From: Bin80 sp965215475
GTDB taxonomy: Bacteria > Bacteroidota > Rhodothermia > Rhodothermales > Bin80
Length of the DNA stretch: 64,000 bases
Direction of reading: 5' to 3'
NCBI GenBank assembly: GCA_965215475.1
Contig: OZ244061.1
Location: forward strand, 1,364,001 to 1,428,000
Part shown: one piece after another, positions 40,718 to 50,300 of the stretch
Position numbering within the stretch: position 1 is the first letter of the stretch
Layout of the letters: every line of letters begins with the position of its first letter
The notes under the pieces: generated by a model
What the model was told of the DNA's origin: nothing
The model's input: the letters and a program-made list of their open reading frames with translations, nothing else
The model's database searches: none
Position numbers and translations under genes: made by a program

Positions 40718-41467
40718 ATGCTAATACGTACAGAAGGTATTGTGCTGCGATCAATCCCGTATAAAGAAACTACCCGACTTATCACATTATATACGAGGAC
40801 ACTTGGAAAACTGACGCTCATTGGGCACGGAGCCCAGTCCATCAAAAGTCGCTTCGGGGCAACCCTTCAGCTGCTTTCACATGTCCAAGCCGTCATCTAT
40901 ATCCGACCCACACGATCCATTCAAATCCTTTCGGATTGTTCACATGTGAGGATCTACAAGGGAATTAGCGATGACCTGACGAAACTAGCAGTCGGGCAAC
41001 GCATCTGTGAGTTCGTGCTGTCACTCACCGAAGAGGGTCAAGATTCCCCTGAAATTTTCGACCTCCTTGTTCAAGTCCTGAACGCCTTAGACAGCCCGAA
41101 TGTAGATGCTGTTTTATTGAAACTGTATTTTCAGATTCAATTGATGGAATTGTTAGGCTTTGCACCCGCTTTCAGTCGAGAATCCGTTGATGAGATTGAC
41201 GATTCAGGAGGATACCTCTTACTGGAGAATGGTACGATTTCAAGTCAGACCGAAGAAGGTTTAGCTACATTTTTTGCTTCAAGAAGCGTACTGAGAGCCT
41301 TTGCGATTTTACATCGAGCTGACTTCAACATAATTTTACGCCTACAACTCACGGCCGAGCAGCGGACAGAACTGTACACACTAGTCACCAATTTTATGCG
41401 TTACCATGTGCCAGAAACCTATCCGGTACGTGGACAAAGAGTCATTGATCAACTTTTACGTTCGTGA
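40718..41467 (+). CDS. recO: DNA repair protein RecO
   Basis: 249 residues, usual length. The N-terminal OB fold (RTEGIVLRSIPYKETTRLITLYTRTLGKLTLIGHGAQ, with SKSRFGATLQLLSHV-type continuation) and helical C-terminus (LLKLYFQIQLMELLGFAP) match RecO, which loads RecA onto SSB-coated DNA in the RecFOR pathway. The zinc-finger cysteines seen in some RecO proteins are absent. It is flanked by identical 18-base repeats and by the istA remnant and an SGNH hydrolase gene. Confidence 0.92.
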   Translation: MLIRTEGIVLRSIPYKETTRLITLYTRTLGKLTLIGHGAQSIKSRFGATLQLLSHVQAVIYIRPTRSIQILSDCSHVRIYKGISDDLTKLAVGQRICEFVLSLTEEGQDSPEIFDLLVQVLNALDSPNVDAVLLKLYFQIQLMELLGFAPAFSRESVDEIDDSGGYLLLENGTISSQTEEGLATFFASRSVLRAFAILHRADFNIILRLQLTAEQRTELYTLVTNFMRYHVPETYPVRGQRVIDQLLRS

Positions 41468-41493
41468 CTACCCCCGCACTGAAGTACAGGGTT

Positions 41494-41511
41494 TTACGGC
41501 GCATTTGATAA
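41494..41511 (+). repeat. 18 bp direct repeat downstream of recO
   Basis: Second copy of TTACGGCGCATTTGATAA. Here it sits inside an inverted repeat (GGTTTTA ... TAAAACC, about 41490-41515), which could act as the transcript end for recO. Confidence 0.85.
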
Positions 41512-41576
41512 AACCTGCCTATTGCAGGAGATAAAGATAAAACAGAAAGCTGTTCGTGTGATCCGCCTCACATACA

Positions 41577-43280
41577 TCAACGCCCGGAATGTGCTGCTCT
41601 CTGATACCTTCGGAAATAAACTTCTGCATTTAAAGTGTCTCCTGTTTGAACCAAATAGCGGGCCATATTGTAAAGCATCACCGACGACTCAGGATAAGAA
41701 GATTCAATCCGATGCAACAAGATTCCCGCAGCCCTGAATGCTCCCTGTCGTAGCCTTAACGCTGCCAATATATTCAGATTGATTTCAGAGGGCTGTCTAG
41801 CAACCACTAATTGCATCACCTCACCGGCTAAATTGCTTGATTGTCTCGAGGCAAGTTCCGCAGCCTGTATATGTAAGCGTTCATTGAAGGGCTGCCAGTA
41901 TAATAGAGAGCGCATATGAGCCAGTGCCTGAGCCGTATCTTGTGTTGCAAGGTCAAGTATCCTGGCTTCCAGAAGTGCTTCATAGATCGGCAATTGGAAG
42001 GTAATGGCCAGTGCTGCCAATGAGTCTGCGGAGCTTCCCGATTTCCAGTGAATTTTTAAGATCTGATTAAACTGGCGCATCTCCTCTTCTTCCGTGAGTC
42101 CCTCTGTGAACGGGAATCCTAAACGGAGTCTTGCAATCATTAATCTGGCATACGCCGCATCTAATGGAGATGGATCTGGAGCACCCAAATCTAGGCTTTG
42201 ATCGTTCAGGCTCTCCTCCATGGCATGGATAAAAGCCTTCGCAATCAAATCATACCCAAATGTGGTCGGATGAAGATGGTCAGTGAACAGAGAGTCGGTA
42301 ACCTGACTCATAAAGAATGACTCTATATCCACCAGAATTGCGCCATGAGCTCGTGCTAGGCGACGGATTACTTGGTTCATTGCCTCTGGGGCTCTAAACC
42401 GAATGGGGTCATATTCCTTGGCCTCTATGAAAGCTTCCATTGCTGCAGTTGTGTCTCCGTCCAACCAGTTTTTGCGTCCACGCTCCCATGCCTCTCTAGC
42501 AGTCAAGTTGACTCCCAAAGGTGGCTGACCACGAAGGTTTGAAACTAGTGTCCCAATATAGGATTGGACCCCTGCTTGATTCAGTGACCGAAGAATTGCT
42601 GCCAAATTTCTTTCATAATTTTCTATCCCTGCATCATATATCTGACCATCCCTCGTAATAGAGACATCTGTTGTCGACCGTGCCATCATCGTCCGATTGG
42701 ATTGATTCGGAGGTACAATAATCTGTTCAAATCTTCGGAAGAGGACACTTCTTTTAAACCAGAAAAGTATGCGTGTAAGGATTCGACTTCGGTTTGGAGT
42801 ACCCGCTCCGTAAGCCCCATAGTATTCATTATGCCCTGCATAGATCAGGACGATATCCGGATTTATCCGGATAACATGAGGAACCATGTCTCGAACAACA
42901 TGACTGCTGATCGCCGTCATCCCAAGATTAATCATTTCTACTTGACGAGTTGGCTCAATTGAGCGCAGTCTTGCCGCAACTCTCTCTGGAAATCCGAAAT
43001 AAAACGGATACGGATAGCCTGCCGTAGACGAGCCTCCTAAAGTCACCACTCGAAGAATTGAATCGGGTTTTTCGTTCAAAAAGGGATTATAGGCTACTTG
43101 GGGGGTAAATCCTCGAAAATAACGACTTGCATAGGCAGGATTTACAGTCTGATGTTCGGGTTCTCCCTGTGCAGAAATAAAAAAAGGCTCCGTCCCGAAA
43201 AGACGAATGACTCCCTCCACAACTACTAGGAGCACCAGCGGTAATAAAACCGCCAAAATTTTGAATCCAACCGTTCGCAT
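41577..43280 (-). CDS. SGNH/GDSL-type hydrolase with TPR-like C-terminal region
   Basis: 567 residues. An N-terminal membrane helix (FKILAVLLPLVLLVVVEGVIRLF) anchors a periplasmic SGNH domain at about 75-345: block I TLGGSSTAGYPY (nucleophile Ser), INLGMTAISSHVV (Gly block), IYAGHNEYYGAY (Asn block) and block V FTDHLHPTTFGYDLIAKA (Asp/His). The rest, about 380-567, is helical with TPR-like segments (ALRLRQGAFRAAGILLHRIE, VQTGDTLNAEVYFRRYQ). The family includes esterases and acyl/acetyl hydrolases acting on glycans or lipids; the substrate is unknown. It converges on recO. Confidence 0.85.
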   Translation of the reverse strand: MRTVGFKILAVLLPLVLLVVVEGVIRLFGTEPFFISAQGEPEHQTVNPAYASRYFRGFTPQVAYNPFLNEKPDSILRVVTLGGSSTAGYPYPFYFGFPERVAARLRSIEPTRQVEMINLGMTAISSHVVRDMVPHVIRINPDIVLIYAGHNEYYGAYGAGTPNRSRILTRILFWFKRSVLFRRFEQIIVPPNQSNRTMMARSTTDVSITRDGQIYDAGIENYERNLAAILRSLNQAGVQSYIGTLVSNLRGQPPLGVNLTAREAWERGRKNWLDGDTTAAMEAFIEAKEYDPIRFRAPEAMNQVIRRLARAHGAILVDIESFFMSQVTDSLFTDHLHPTTFGYDLIAKAFIHAMEESLNDQSLDLGAPDPSPLDAAYARLMIARLRLGFPFTEGLTEEEEMRQFNQILKIHWKSGSSADSLAALAITFQLPIYEALLEARILDLATQDTAQALAHMRSLLYWQPFNERLHIQAAELASRQSSNLAGEVMQLVVARQPSEINLNILAALRLRQGAFRAAGILLHRIESSYPESSVMLYNMARYLVQTGDTLNAEVYFRRYQRAAHSGR

Positions 43281-43669
43281 ATCCTAACAAGCACTATCAG
43301 ATCAATTCTCCGTAGGGTAACTGACACTAAAGCTGATTGGAGCACATTGATACAGTGTTCATCGTATCCCAATCCTAGTTTCTCCAATAAAAGTATGATT
43401 GAACTAGCAGCTATTCTCGCTAAACCGTTTTGGGATGACCCCAAAAAGAAGATGTCCAGAGTAATGATCTTTGAATTGTTCGTATTTCTGCTACTTCAAT
43501 CATGCTTCCATTACAAAAACATGCAAGGGAGCAGGAATTTTGAAAAACAAAAGCAGAAGCTCCCATTTTGGATACATCTTTGACTGGAAACTATTATTCC
43601 CCGCTGCACCAAAGAGTTAACTCGGGATATGGCATGGTTGTAGCTCAGACGCGATCTAACTGAACGGTC
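43281..43669. other. Region between SGNH hydrolase and coiled-coil gene
   Basis: About 390 bases. It contains the small lipobox frame described at 43452-43583; otherwise nothing recognisable. Confidence 0.45.
43452..43583 (+). CDS. Possible small lipobox protein (paralogue of 21506-21745)
   Basis: An open frame of 43 codons beginning MSRVMIFELFVFLLLQSCFHYKN, a short hydrophobic core with Cys. Over about 60 bases the DNA matches the other copy closely (TTCAATCATGC(G/T)TCCATTACAAAAA), including the codons for FxFLLxQSCxHYK. Length after the Cys is only about 25 residues. It may be a tiny lipoprotein, a decayed gene or a dispersed non-coding repeat. Confidence 0.3.
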   Translation: MSRVMIFELFVFLLLQSCFHYKNMQGSRNFEKQKQKLPFWIHL

Positions 43670-44335
43670 TTATCCCTGAGCAGATATAGGCGGGGGGAGC
43701 GGTGGTGGAATCTCTTCTTGCATCAGGATTCCCTCTCTGCCACGTATCTGAACCACGAGTCCTTGCACTTGTCCATTCAGTACGTATACCTTACCGGACA
43801 AATCAGTAATTTGAGCATTCATCCCCTTCTGCTCCGTCTCAACTTTTTCTATGGAGGCAGTTAGCCTCGTCTCAACTCTATTGATCCTGATTTTCACTTC
43901 GTCGATTGAATCGACAAGATTGGTTTTAACCTCGTCAATCCTATCGACAAGATTGGTTTTAACCTCGTCAATCCTATCGACAAGATTGGTTTCAATTCTG
44001 TCGATTCTGGTTTCAACTCCGTCGATTCTGATTTCAACTCTGTCGATACTGGTTTTAACTTCGTCGATTCTGGTTTCAACTCTGTCGATCCTATCGGTAA
44101 GGCTGATTTTTACTTCGTCGATTCTGGTTTCAACTCTGTCGATCCTATCGGTAAGGCTGATTTTTACTTCGTCGATTGAAGCAGTAAGCCTAGCCTCATT
44201 CCTGTCGATCCTAGCATTCGTTTGTTCTATGGAGCGAGTAAGCCTCCGGGATAACAGCGAAATAACACTGACCAAAGAACCAATGATCAAAAAAACCGAA
44301 GTTCCTGCAGCGATGTAAAGATCAAATACAGCCAT
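43670..44335 (-). CDS. Membrane-anchored coiled-coil protein built of 11- and 18-residue repeats
   Basis: 221 residues. An N-terminal membrane helix (LYIAAGTSVFLIIGSLVSVISLL) is followed by a long coiled coil made of units such as DEVKISLTDRIDRVETRI (18 residues, 54 bases) and VKTNLVDRIDE (11 residues, 33 bases), then a C-terminal region ending in a proline-rich tail (IPPPLPPPISAQG). Repeat DNA spans about 43900-44190. Topology is the mirror of the protein at 39159-39569 (anchor at the N- instead of C-terminus). Function unknown; a spacer or envelope tether is plausible. Confidence 0.7.
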   Translation of the reverse strand: MAVFDLYIAAGTSVFLIIGSLVSVISLLSRRLTRSIEQTNARIDRNEARLTASIDEVKISLTDRIDRVETRIDEVKISLTDRIDRVETRIDEVKTSIDRVEIRIDGVETRIDRIETNLVDRIDEVKTNLVDRIDEVKTNLVDSIDEVKIRINRVETRLTASIEKVETEQKGMNAQITDLSGKVYVLNGQVQGLVVQIRGREGILMQEEIPPPLPPPISAQG

Positions 44336-44608
44336 AACAGATACTCAATCTTGAGAACCAGGAACGGTGAACCCGACTGAAATAGGATGGTTCCCCATAT
44401 ATGAGTGCTACTCTTTGGGGTCTGACAGCCCAAAATCCTCATTAAACCATCTATACACAATCTCTTCTGAATATATGTCCAGAGATTATCCACTCCTTAT
44501 CTCTTAAAACAGGCCTATCAGACAATCGTAATTCATCTGAAACGATTGAGCACCATCTTTCCTGTTCTGATGCCAAACAATGCCTTATCCTTATCATGCT
44601 AATTAACG

Positions 44609-47600
44609 TCATCTGTATTGATTATATCCGCATCCCCTGACAAATGGCTCTTCGTGAAGTAATACGCGCAGTTCTGAAAGCATCCCCTCGTCCCATTGAA
44701 GCGCAGTCGCTACAGCGTAATCCCAGAGCCTGCGAACTTCACATTCACCATCCCGAAACTGAGGTACTTTCATGTCTTTCGTCTGCTCCCAGCAATCAGC
44801 TAACGTCTGAACAATATGTTGTTCATTCAAGTCTGGAATACGAATTTCCGCAACTTCTTTGGCACTATATCCTGGAAAAAGTAAACTTTTCCCAGGATGT
44901 CGCATAATTTGTAAGCGGCCCGCAGTAGAATTCAGAAATACTGCAACAGCTTTCGCCTGATCTAGATTAATATTTGAGATAGGCATCCATCCATTGCCTA
45001 CATATTTCTTATCACTAGCCACCGCAGTGAGTCGGGCTGAGCTGATACCCTGCCCAGCCGTGATGAGCAGATAACCTGCTTTATGTAACATTTTCGCGGT
45101 TTCAGGATGTCCATATTCCGATGAATACAAACCCTTTTCTTCAGATTTTTTAGGAATCCAGTACTCATCAGGCTTACTTTTTATTGTAATCTGAGCATCT
45201 GCACCTTTGGATTTCAGAATGGGAAAACTCCCCGGAGTATCTGAATTTGAAACCTTAAACGACCCACGAAGTACCTGCCCGGTTGCAGATGGAGTCATGT
45301 CCTGATCACGAAGGGAGATCAGCTCTTCCATTTTTGCATACTTTGAAGCTTCCGAGGCAAGAAATGGAGATCTCCATACCGCCGCCGACCAATCCCCTTC
45401 TTCCACATGATCTGCAGGCCATTCCGATACCTCCCCCCAGCCGTTTGGAATCAATCCATTCTCACACTGATTAAGGCATGCATGAAATTCTGCAACCTCG
45501 CTTTCATCTAATGGCATCCGATCAAGACTAATCACTCGTGTTGGCTGTCGTTTACCTTCAAACCGATGCGCAATCAGAATGCTCTCATTGATACCTGTAT
45601 CCTGGCTTAGATTGACTTGTCCAGGAACATGACTTGTAAGAATCGTATGAATATGGAAACGTTGGGCAAGAACTTTTCGCTTAGTCAGTGCTGATGTGGC
45701 AGTCATTGAAATTGAAGGTGTGATCATGGATAATATGCCACTAGACTTATCCAAGCAACTGTCTGCCAACGCAACGAATAATGGCTCAATAGAGTTTTTG
45801 TCGGCAAAGTCCGACATATCGGGGTCACTTTTAATCAATATTTCCTCGAGACTGTCAGCCCTGGCACGCATCTTCTGCTGTGTCTCTTTTGGATATTTCT
45901 CCCCCTGCTTGCTTCGATTCGTAAATGGAGGATTCATGACCACCAGTCGTACATTCTTAACTGCTTCCACTGGGGCTTCAAGTAACGGATCATCTCCTCT
46001 TGAGAGATCTACTTGCTTTGATGTAAGTTGATTGAGTGAATCATAATCATGGTCCCATTCATATCGCCTTCTAACGATTGCATTCTGACCCAGAAGTTCT
46101 AAAGATCCCACAGCTACAGTACCATCTTCCGTGGGACCATAATCCATACGATGAAGTCCCATGTTTCGGTAACTGATGGAATGATTACCAGAAATTAACT
46201 GCGCTGCTGCCAGTTGCAGAGAGATCGGATTAAAATCCAATCCAGTAATTACTTTCTCTACCGCCAGCTTCTGCAAACTTGCTAGCATCGAAGAGCTTGC
46301 GCCCTGCTCCCGTGCACGGCGCTTCATTTCGGTTAACACGCCTGCAAGTAGTGTCCCAGAGCCACATGCGAGGTCGGTGGTCCGGCAATCCATCCATGTT
46401 TCCCTGAGCATCCAATTTGCCCCCCCCCCCCATTTTTTGTTCAAATAGGTCAAGAGAAAGTCTGGCAACCATAGATGCTGTAGGTGGGCGCGTGAAGTAA
46501 GCCCCATCAGAAGCCTGATTCCCCATCACTTCGTTGAAGAGCGGACCCGCATGATCTGCTCCCAAATCAGCATAACTTTCCGCAATATGCTCGGCTTCAG
46601 CAGCAAGATGTCGAAGAGCACGATTTAATCCTTCCAATCGCCCAGAATCTCGAACAACTCGAATGATTTCAATCGCAGGCTCTAAGACCGGTAAAAAGTC
46701 ATGGCGCGTAATATCATTCCACTGATCGGAAAGCTTCGTCAGTGTATCTACGGAGGCTTTGATCTGATCCATAGCGGCGATGTTTGGCAGCCACTTGCCT
46801 GCTACGATACGCTGATGTAACAAACATGCATTCATCAGGAGTAACGCTGCGATCGTGCACCCATCTGCCTGACTTTTACGCTTTTTGTCATCCAGAGCAT
46901 CCAGCCGAAAATGACGGTCCAATACAGACTGTAATTCGTCCTGCTTTAAATACTCCGTAGCTCCTTGAATACTCTCCTTCAAAATATTAGCATCCCGCTT
47001 GGCACGTTCGTGAGATAGCCCGGATTTTTCTAAGAGATTTACAGTAATTCCGACCGAATCCGCACGATCAAAAAGATCGGGATATAATAAGCCATCTGTT
47101 TTTTTTCTACGAGGAGTCGGAATGACTCGGCCTGCCTTACCGGCAAGCATCTGAACCCCCTTTTGCTTGGTTTTTTGGATGTTGATCTTACCCAAAATAC
47201 CATCAGATATGGGCGGATCCCGCTGAACCTGCGCTTCTCTCATTTCTATGGTATCATCCTGATTGAGACGGGCAGATATAATTCTATCTGTGTCAAGGTC
47301 TGAAGAGCTGTCTATTTTATCCAATTCAATTAATTGACCTTTGTGCACTGAGGGGCCACTGAGTACAGATACAGAATCATTCTCTGCCTTACCCTCTCGG
47401 CCCCGATGGAAATAGTGCTCAGCCGAATACGGCCCTTCTCTACCTATAGTCACCACAGTTACAACATCTTGAATGATTCGGCCAGTCTTGCCGTTCAACA
47501 TCTCTACTCCCCTCTTTTTTGATTTCTCATAATTGACTGGTCCTAAGGTGCCATCAGATTTTCCCTTATCTCGTTGGATTCTATCTTCTCTTATATCAAT

Positions 47601-49874
47601 GCTTCCATCTTTGTTTAGACGGGCAGATACAATTCTCTCGGGGTCAGAAGAACGATCAAATTGTTCTAATTCAATCATACTATCTTTGTCCTTGGCTTCT
47701 CCTCTCATGATGAGTTTAATATCATCAACCACCTGATCCGGCTCCCCATGATGGATATAATGCTTTACCTGGTTCTCACCTTTCCCCAGCACCACCATGG
47801 TCGTCACATTCTCTGGTTGAGGGGATGGTGTGATAATATTCATTAACTCACTCAACTCATCCTCAATACGGCTATCATGGGCTCTCAATGCCACCAATAT
47901 CTGCCCCAATTCTCTCCATCCATCCTCAGGTCCACTGTTCCTCAGCCATGTTTCTGCATCTGTGCCAGGCGGAATCACAATCGGGCAAATGATATACCCC
48001 ATCGCTTTATCAGGAGAGCGCCGCATCACTCGCCCAACAGCCTGTATCACATCAACAGGAGATCTCCTGGCTTCAAGAAAACCTACGGCGGAAAGCGAAG
48101 GAGCATCCGTACCTTCACCAAATATCCCGACATTAATAATGCCATGTGGATTGGATTCCGTTCCAGCTGCCAATCTTGCTTTGGCTTCCTCCCGCTTTGC
48201 CACCTTACTCTCCGCATCAAGATGCTCCAGGCTATAATTGGACACAGGTGTGTTGATCTCATAGTCAGAAAACCGCTGTTTTACCCAATTCCGCACCTCT
48301 GGCGATCCTAGAAGCCTCTGCATCTCCTTCGACTTTTTGATTGTATTAACAAAATTGATGGAGGAGCGAATCACTGTATTAGAGTCTTGTAGAAATCCTC
48401 CCATAACCAATGCTAATGCTAAACCTCGCAAGGAGTCCGTTACCGATAGCTTTTTACCACTTTCCTTTGCCATATGGTTGGCCGTCTTATATGCATTTTC
48501 ATCATTTACTCCGAGTGCAATAATGCGGTAATCCGAGAGCCATTGATTTTTTACAGCATCCACATAGGATTTTCGATAGAGTTCCACTCCAAAAACCTTC
48601 TGATCATCCATATTTCTCACGATCCATTTCGTGTTCTTGGTAGGTTTTCCACCCAAATCGTAAACTCTCGGAGTTGCCGTTTGATAGACCCTGTACTTCG
48701 CGGGAAATCGGCTATCGTTATGACAAACCGTGAAATCCCTGATTTTCTGTTCTAATTTTAGAATCTTTCTAAGCCCCGCTGTACGATGCGCCTCATCAGC
48801 AATGACAACGGATAGTTCACGAATTATGGATGAACCCTTCAACAGAGCATCTGAAATTTGATGACTGGATTGATAGGTCGAAAAAATGATGCCAAGCCGA
48901 TCCTTTGATTGAGCAATTTCATCCATCCATTTTGCAATCTTATTGGGATCCGTTGTGACAAGTCCCTTAACCTCCGATGCACTAGTTTGGCCAATATCCA
49001 AGGTTGGATCTGTTGATAAATCAGAACCTGAACCAGCGGTCTCATCAGAGCAGATGGCAATGACTCGGATTGGCTTCTTCGCATGTGCAAGAAACTCCCT
49101 GCGGAGCTGCGCAACGAGTGCAATGGAGGGGCAAAGAACCGCTGAAACATCGCCCACCTCCGTTAACTCCTCTACGATTCGCAAAGCAATCCTGGACTTA
49201 CCCGTACCACACGGTAGAATAATTCGCCCTCTCGCCTTACCGGTGGCACTTGCCATCTCTCGCAGAACATTGACACTATCACCGACACATTCTGCCTGCA
49301 TAGAATCTCTGGTCTGAATTCCATTAGAGGTTGAGTGAGCATCATCTGCTTGCGACCAGGACACCTCCTTCTGTTTCAACAGGTCACTCCTTAAATTGAT
49401 AAATTTCAGCGGATTACTGGGATTATGCTCGGGTGCCTTACCCCCGATATTTACATTCCCGTTTGTAACCACCCAGCGTTCTGACCATATCTGCCTAGAT
49501 GAAAGTCCATAAAAGGTAGACAGTTCACTCCATGTGATACTATTTCCAGTGCCATCTTCAGACAATTTTCTAGATTTGCACTGAATTGCAATGTATTCTC
49601 CATCACTACGACGTTGAGCAACTATATCTATACCAAGATCTTGTGAATCGTAATTATATTTCTTCAGATCCGGCCAATCGCTCCATAACCAACATTCACT
49701 AATGTCCCAGTCTGCAATCAAGGATGCACACGCAACAGTTAGACGTTCCAACCATTTTCCATCTGTTTCCTGAGGAGACATCGTATGAATCTCTTCTAAT
49801 GCAGCCTTAACAGGGTCTTCTGAACTCAAGCTATTTTGGTTGATGTCATCCGTATTCATTATCGAAGAATTCAT
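44609..49874 (-). CDS. Single-polypeptide (type ISP-like) restriction-modification enzyme, phase-OFF
   Basis: Two overlapping frames make one gene of about 1,754 residues. Residues 1-175: Mrr-like nuclease (Asp83 in LGIDIVAQ, QCK at 98-100). Residues 200-700: superfamily 2 helicase/translocase with Walker A PCGTGKS (222-227), ADEAH (359-363), YQTATPR and QAVGRVMRRSP. About 760-940 is an internally duplicated segment (SARLNKDGSIDIRED / SARLNQDDTIEMREA). Then GAYFTRPPTASMVA, a G12 tract, and the N6-adenine methyltransferase with motif I DLACGSGTLL and motif IV NPPF, followed by a target-recognition region to 44609. This order matches LlaGI/LlaBIII-type enzymes. With 12 G the helicase frame runs into 66 nonsense codons and stops at 46230; 11 or 14 G would give the full enzyme. 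Confidence 0.87.
46420..46437 (-). repeat. Poly-G tract 3 (12 G) inside the restriction-modification gene
   Basis: Twelve C on the plus strand at 46420-46431, followed by ATTTTTT. In the gene's direction it is AACAAAAAAT-G12-CAAATTGGA, placed between the GAYFTRP box and methyltransferase motif I. The frame upstream (EQKM-GGG) and the frame downstream (GGGANWMLRETW) differ by one base. Confidence 0.92.
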
Positions 49875-50300
49875 GTTTATTTGAAACAGTATTTATTTTG
49901 TGACTGCCCTCCGCACTAAAGATACGTGTTGGATTGATCACGGAAGTTGAATATCCTTTTGAACCCGATTAATTATTTTTTATTCAATCCGATCCGTGTT
50001 TCGCTGAATCATGTTACCCTTCTTTGATCTAATCTGTCACAACATCCTGCCAGATGATGGATCTGTGCTGATTTCTGCCGTGTTCCATGGAATGATTTTG
50101 TCCGTTCATGAGATGTGTTGGACGAAGCCTTTTTGTAAATCCTGAGCAGAAAAAATCATCCCGAATCCGAGATCTTCCCCACCGGTGTAGAGTGGAAAGA
50201 GAAACCCACTCTACAAACGTAAAAAATTTATGCCATACATTTCATTCATTCCTATCGTTTTAAGGTATCATTACCTTCTGTTTCTCATTTCTTGCTTTTG
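49875..50300. other. Divergent intergenic region with a hairpin
   Basis: About 425 bases between the restriction-modification gene and lacI-type gene, holding both promoters. GTAGAGTGG (50187-50195) pairs with CCACTCTAC (50206-50214) across a ten-base loop, about 90 bases before the regulator's start; there is no T run, so it is more likely a leader hairpin or operator-like element than a terminator. Confidence 0.45.
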
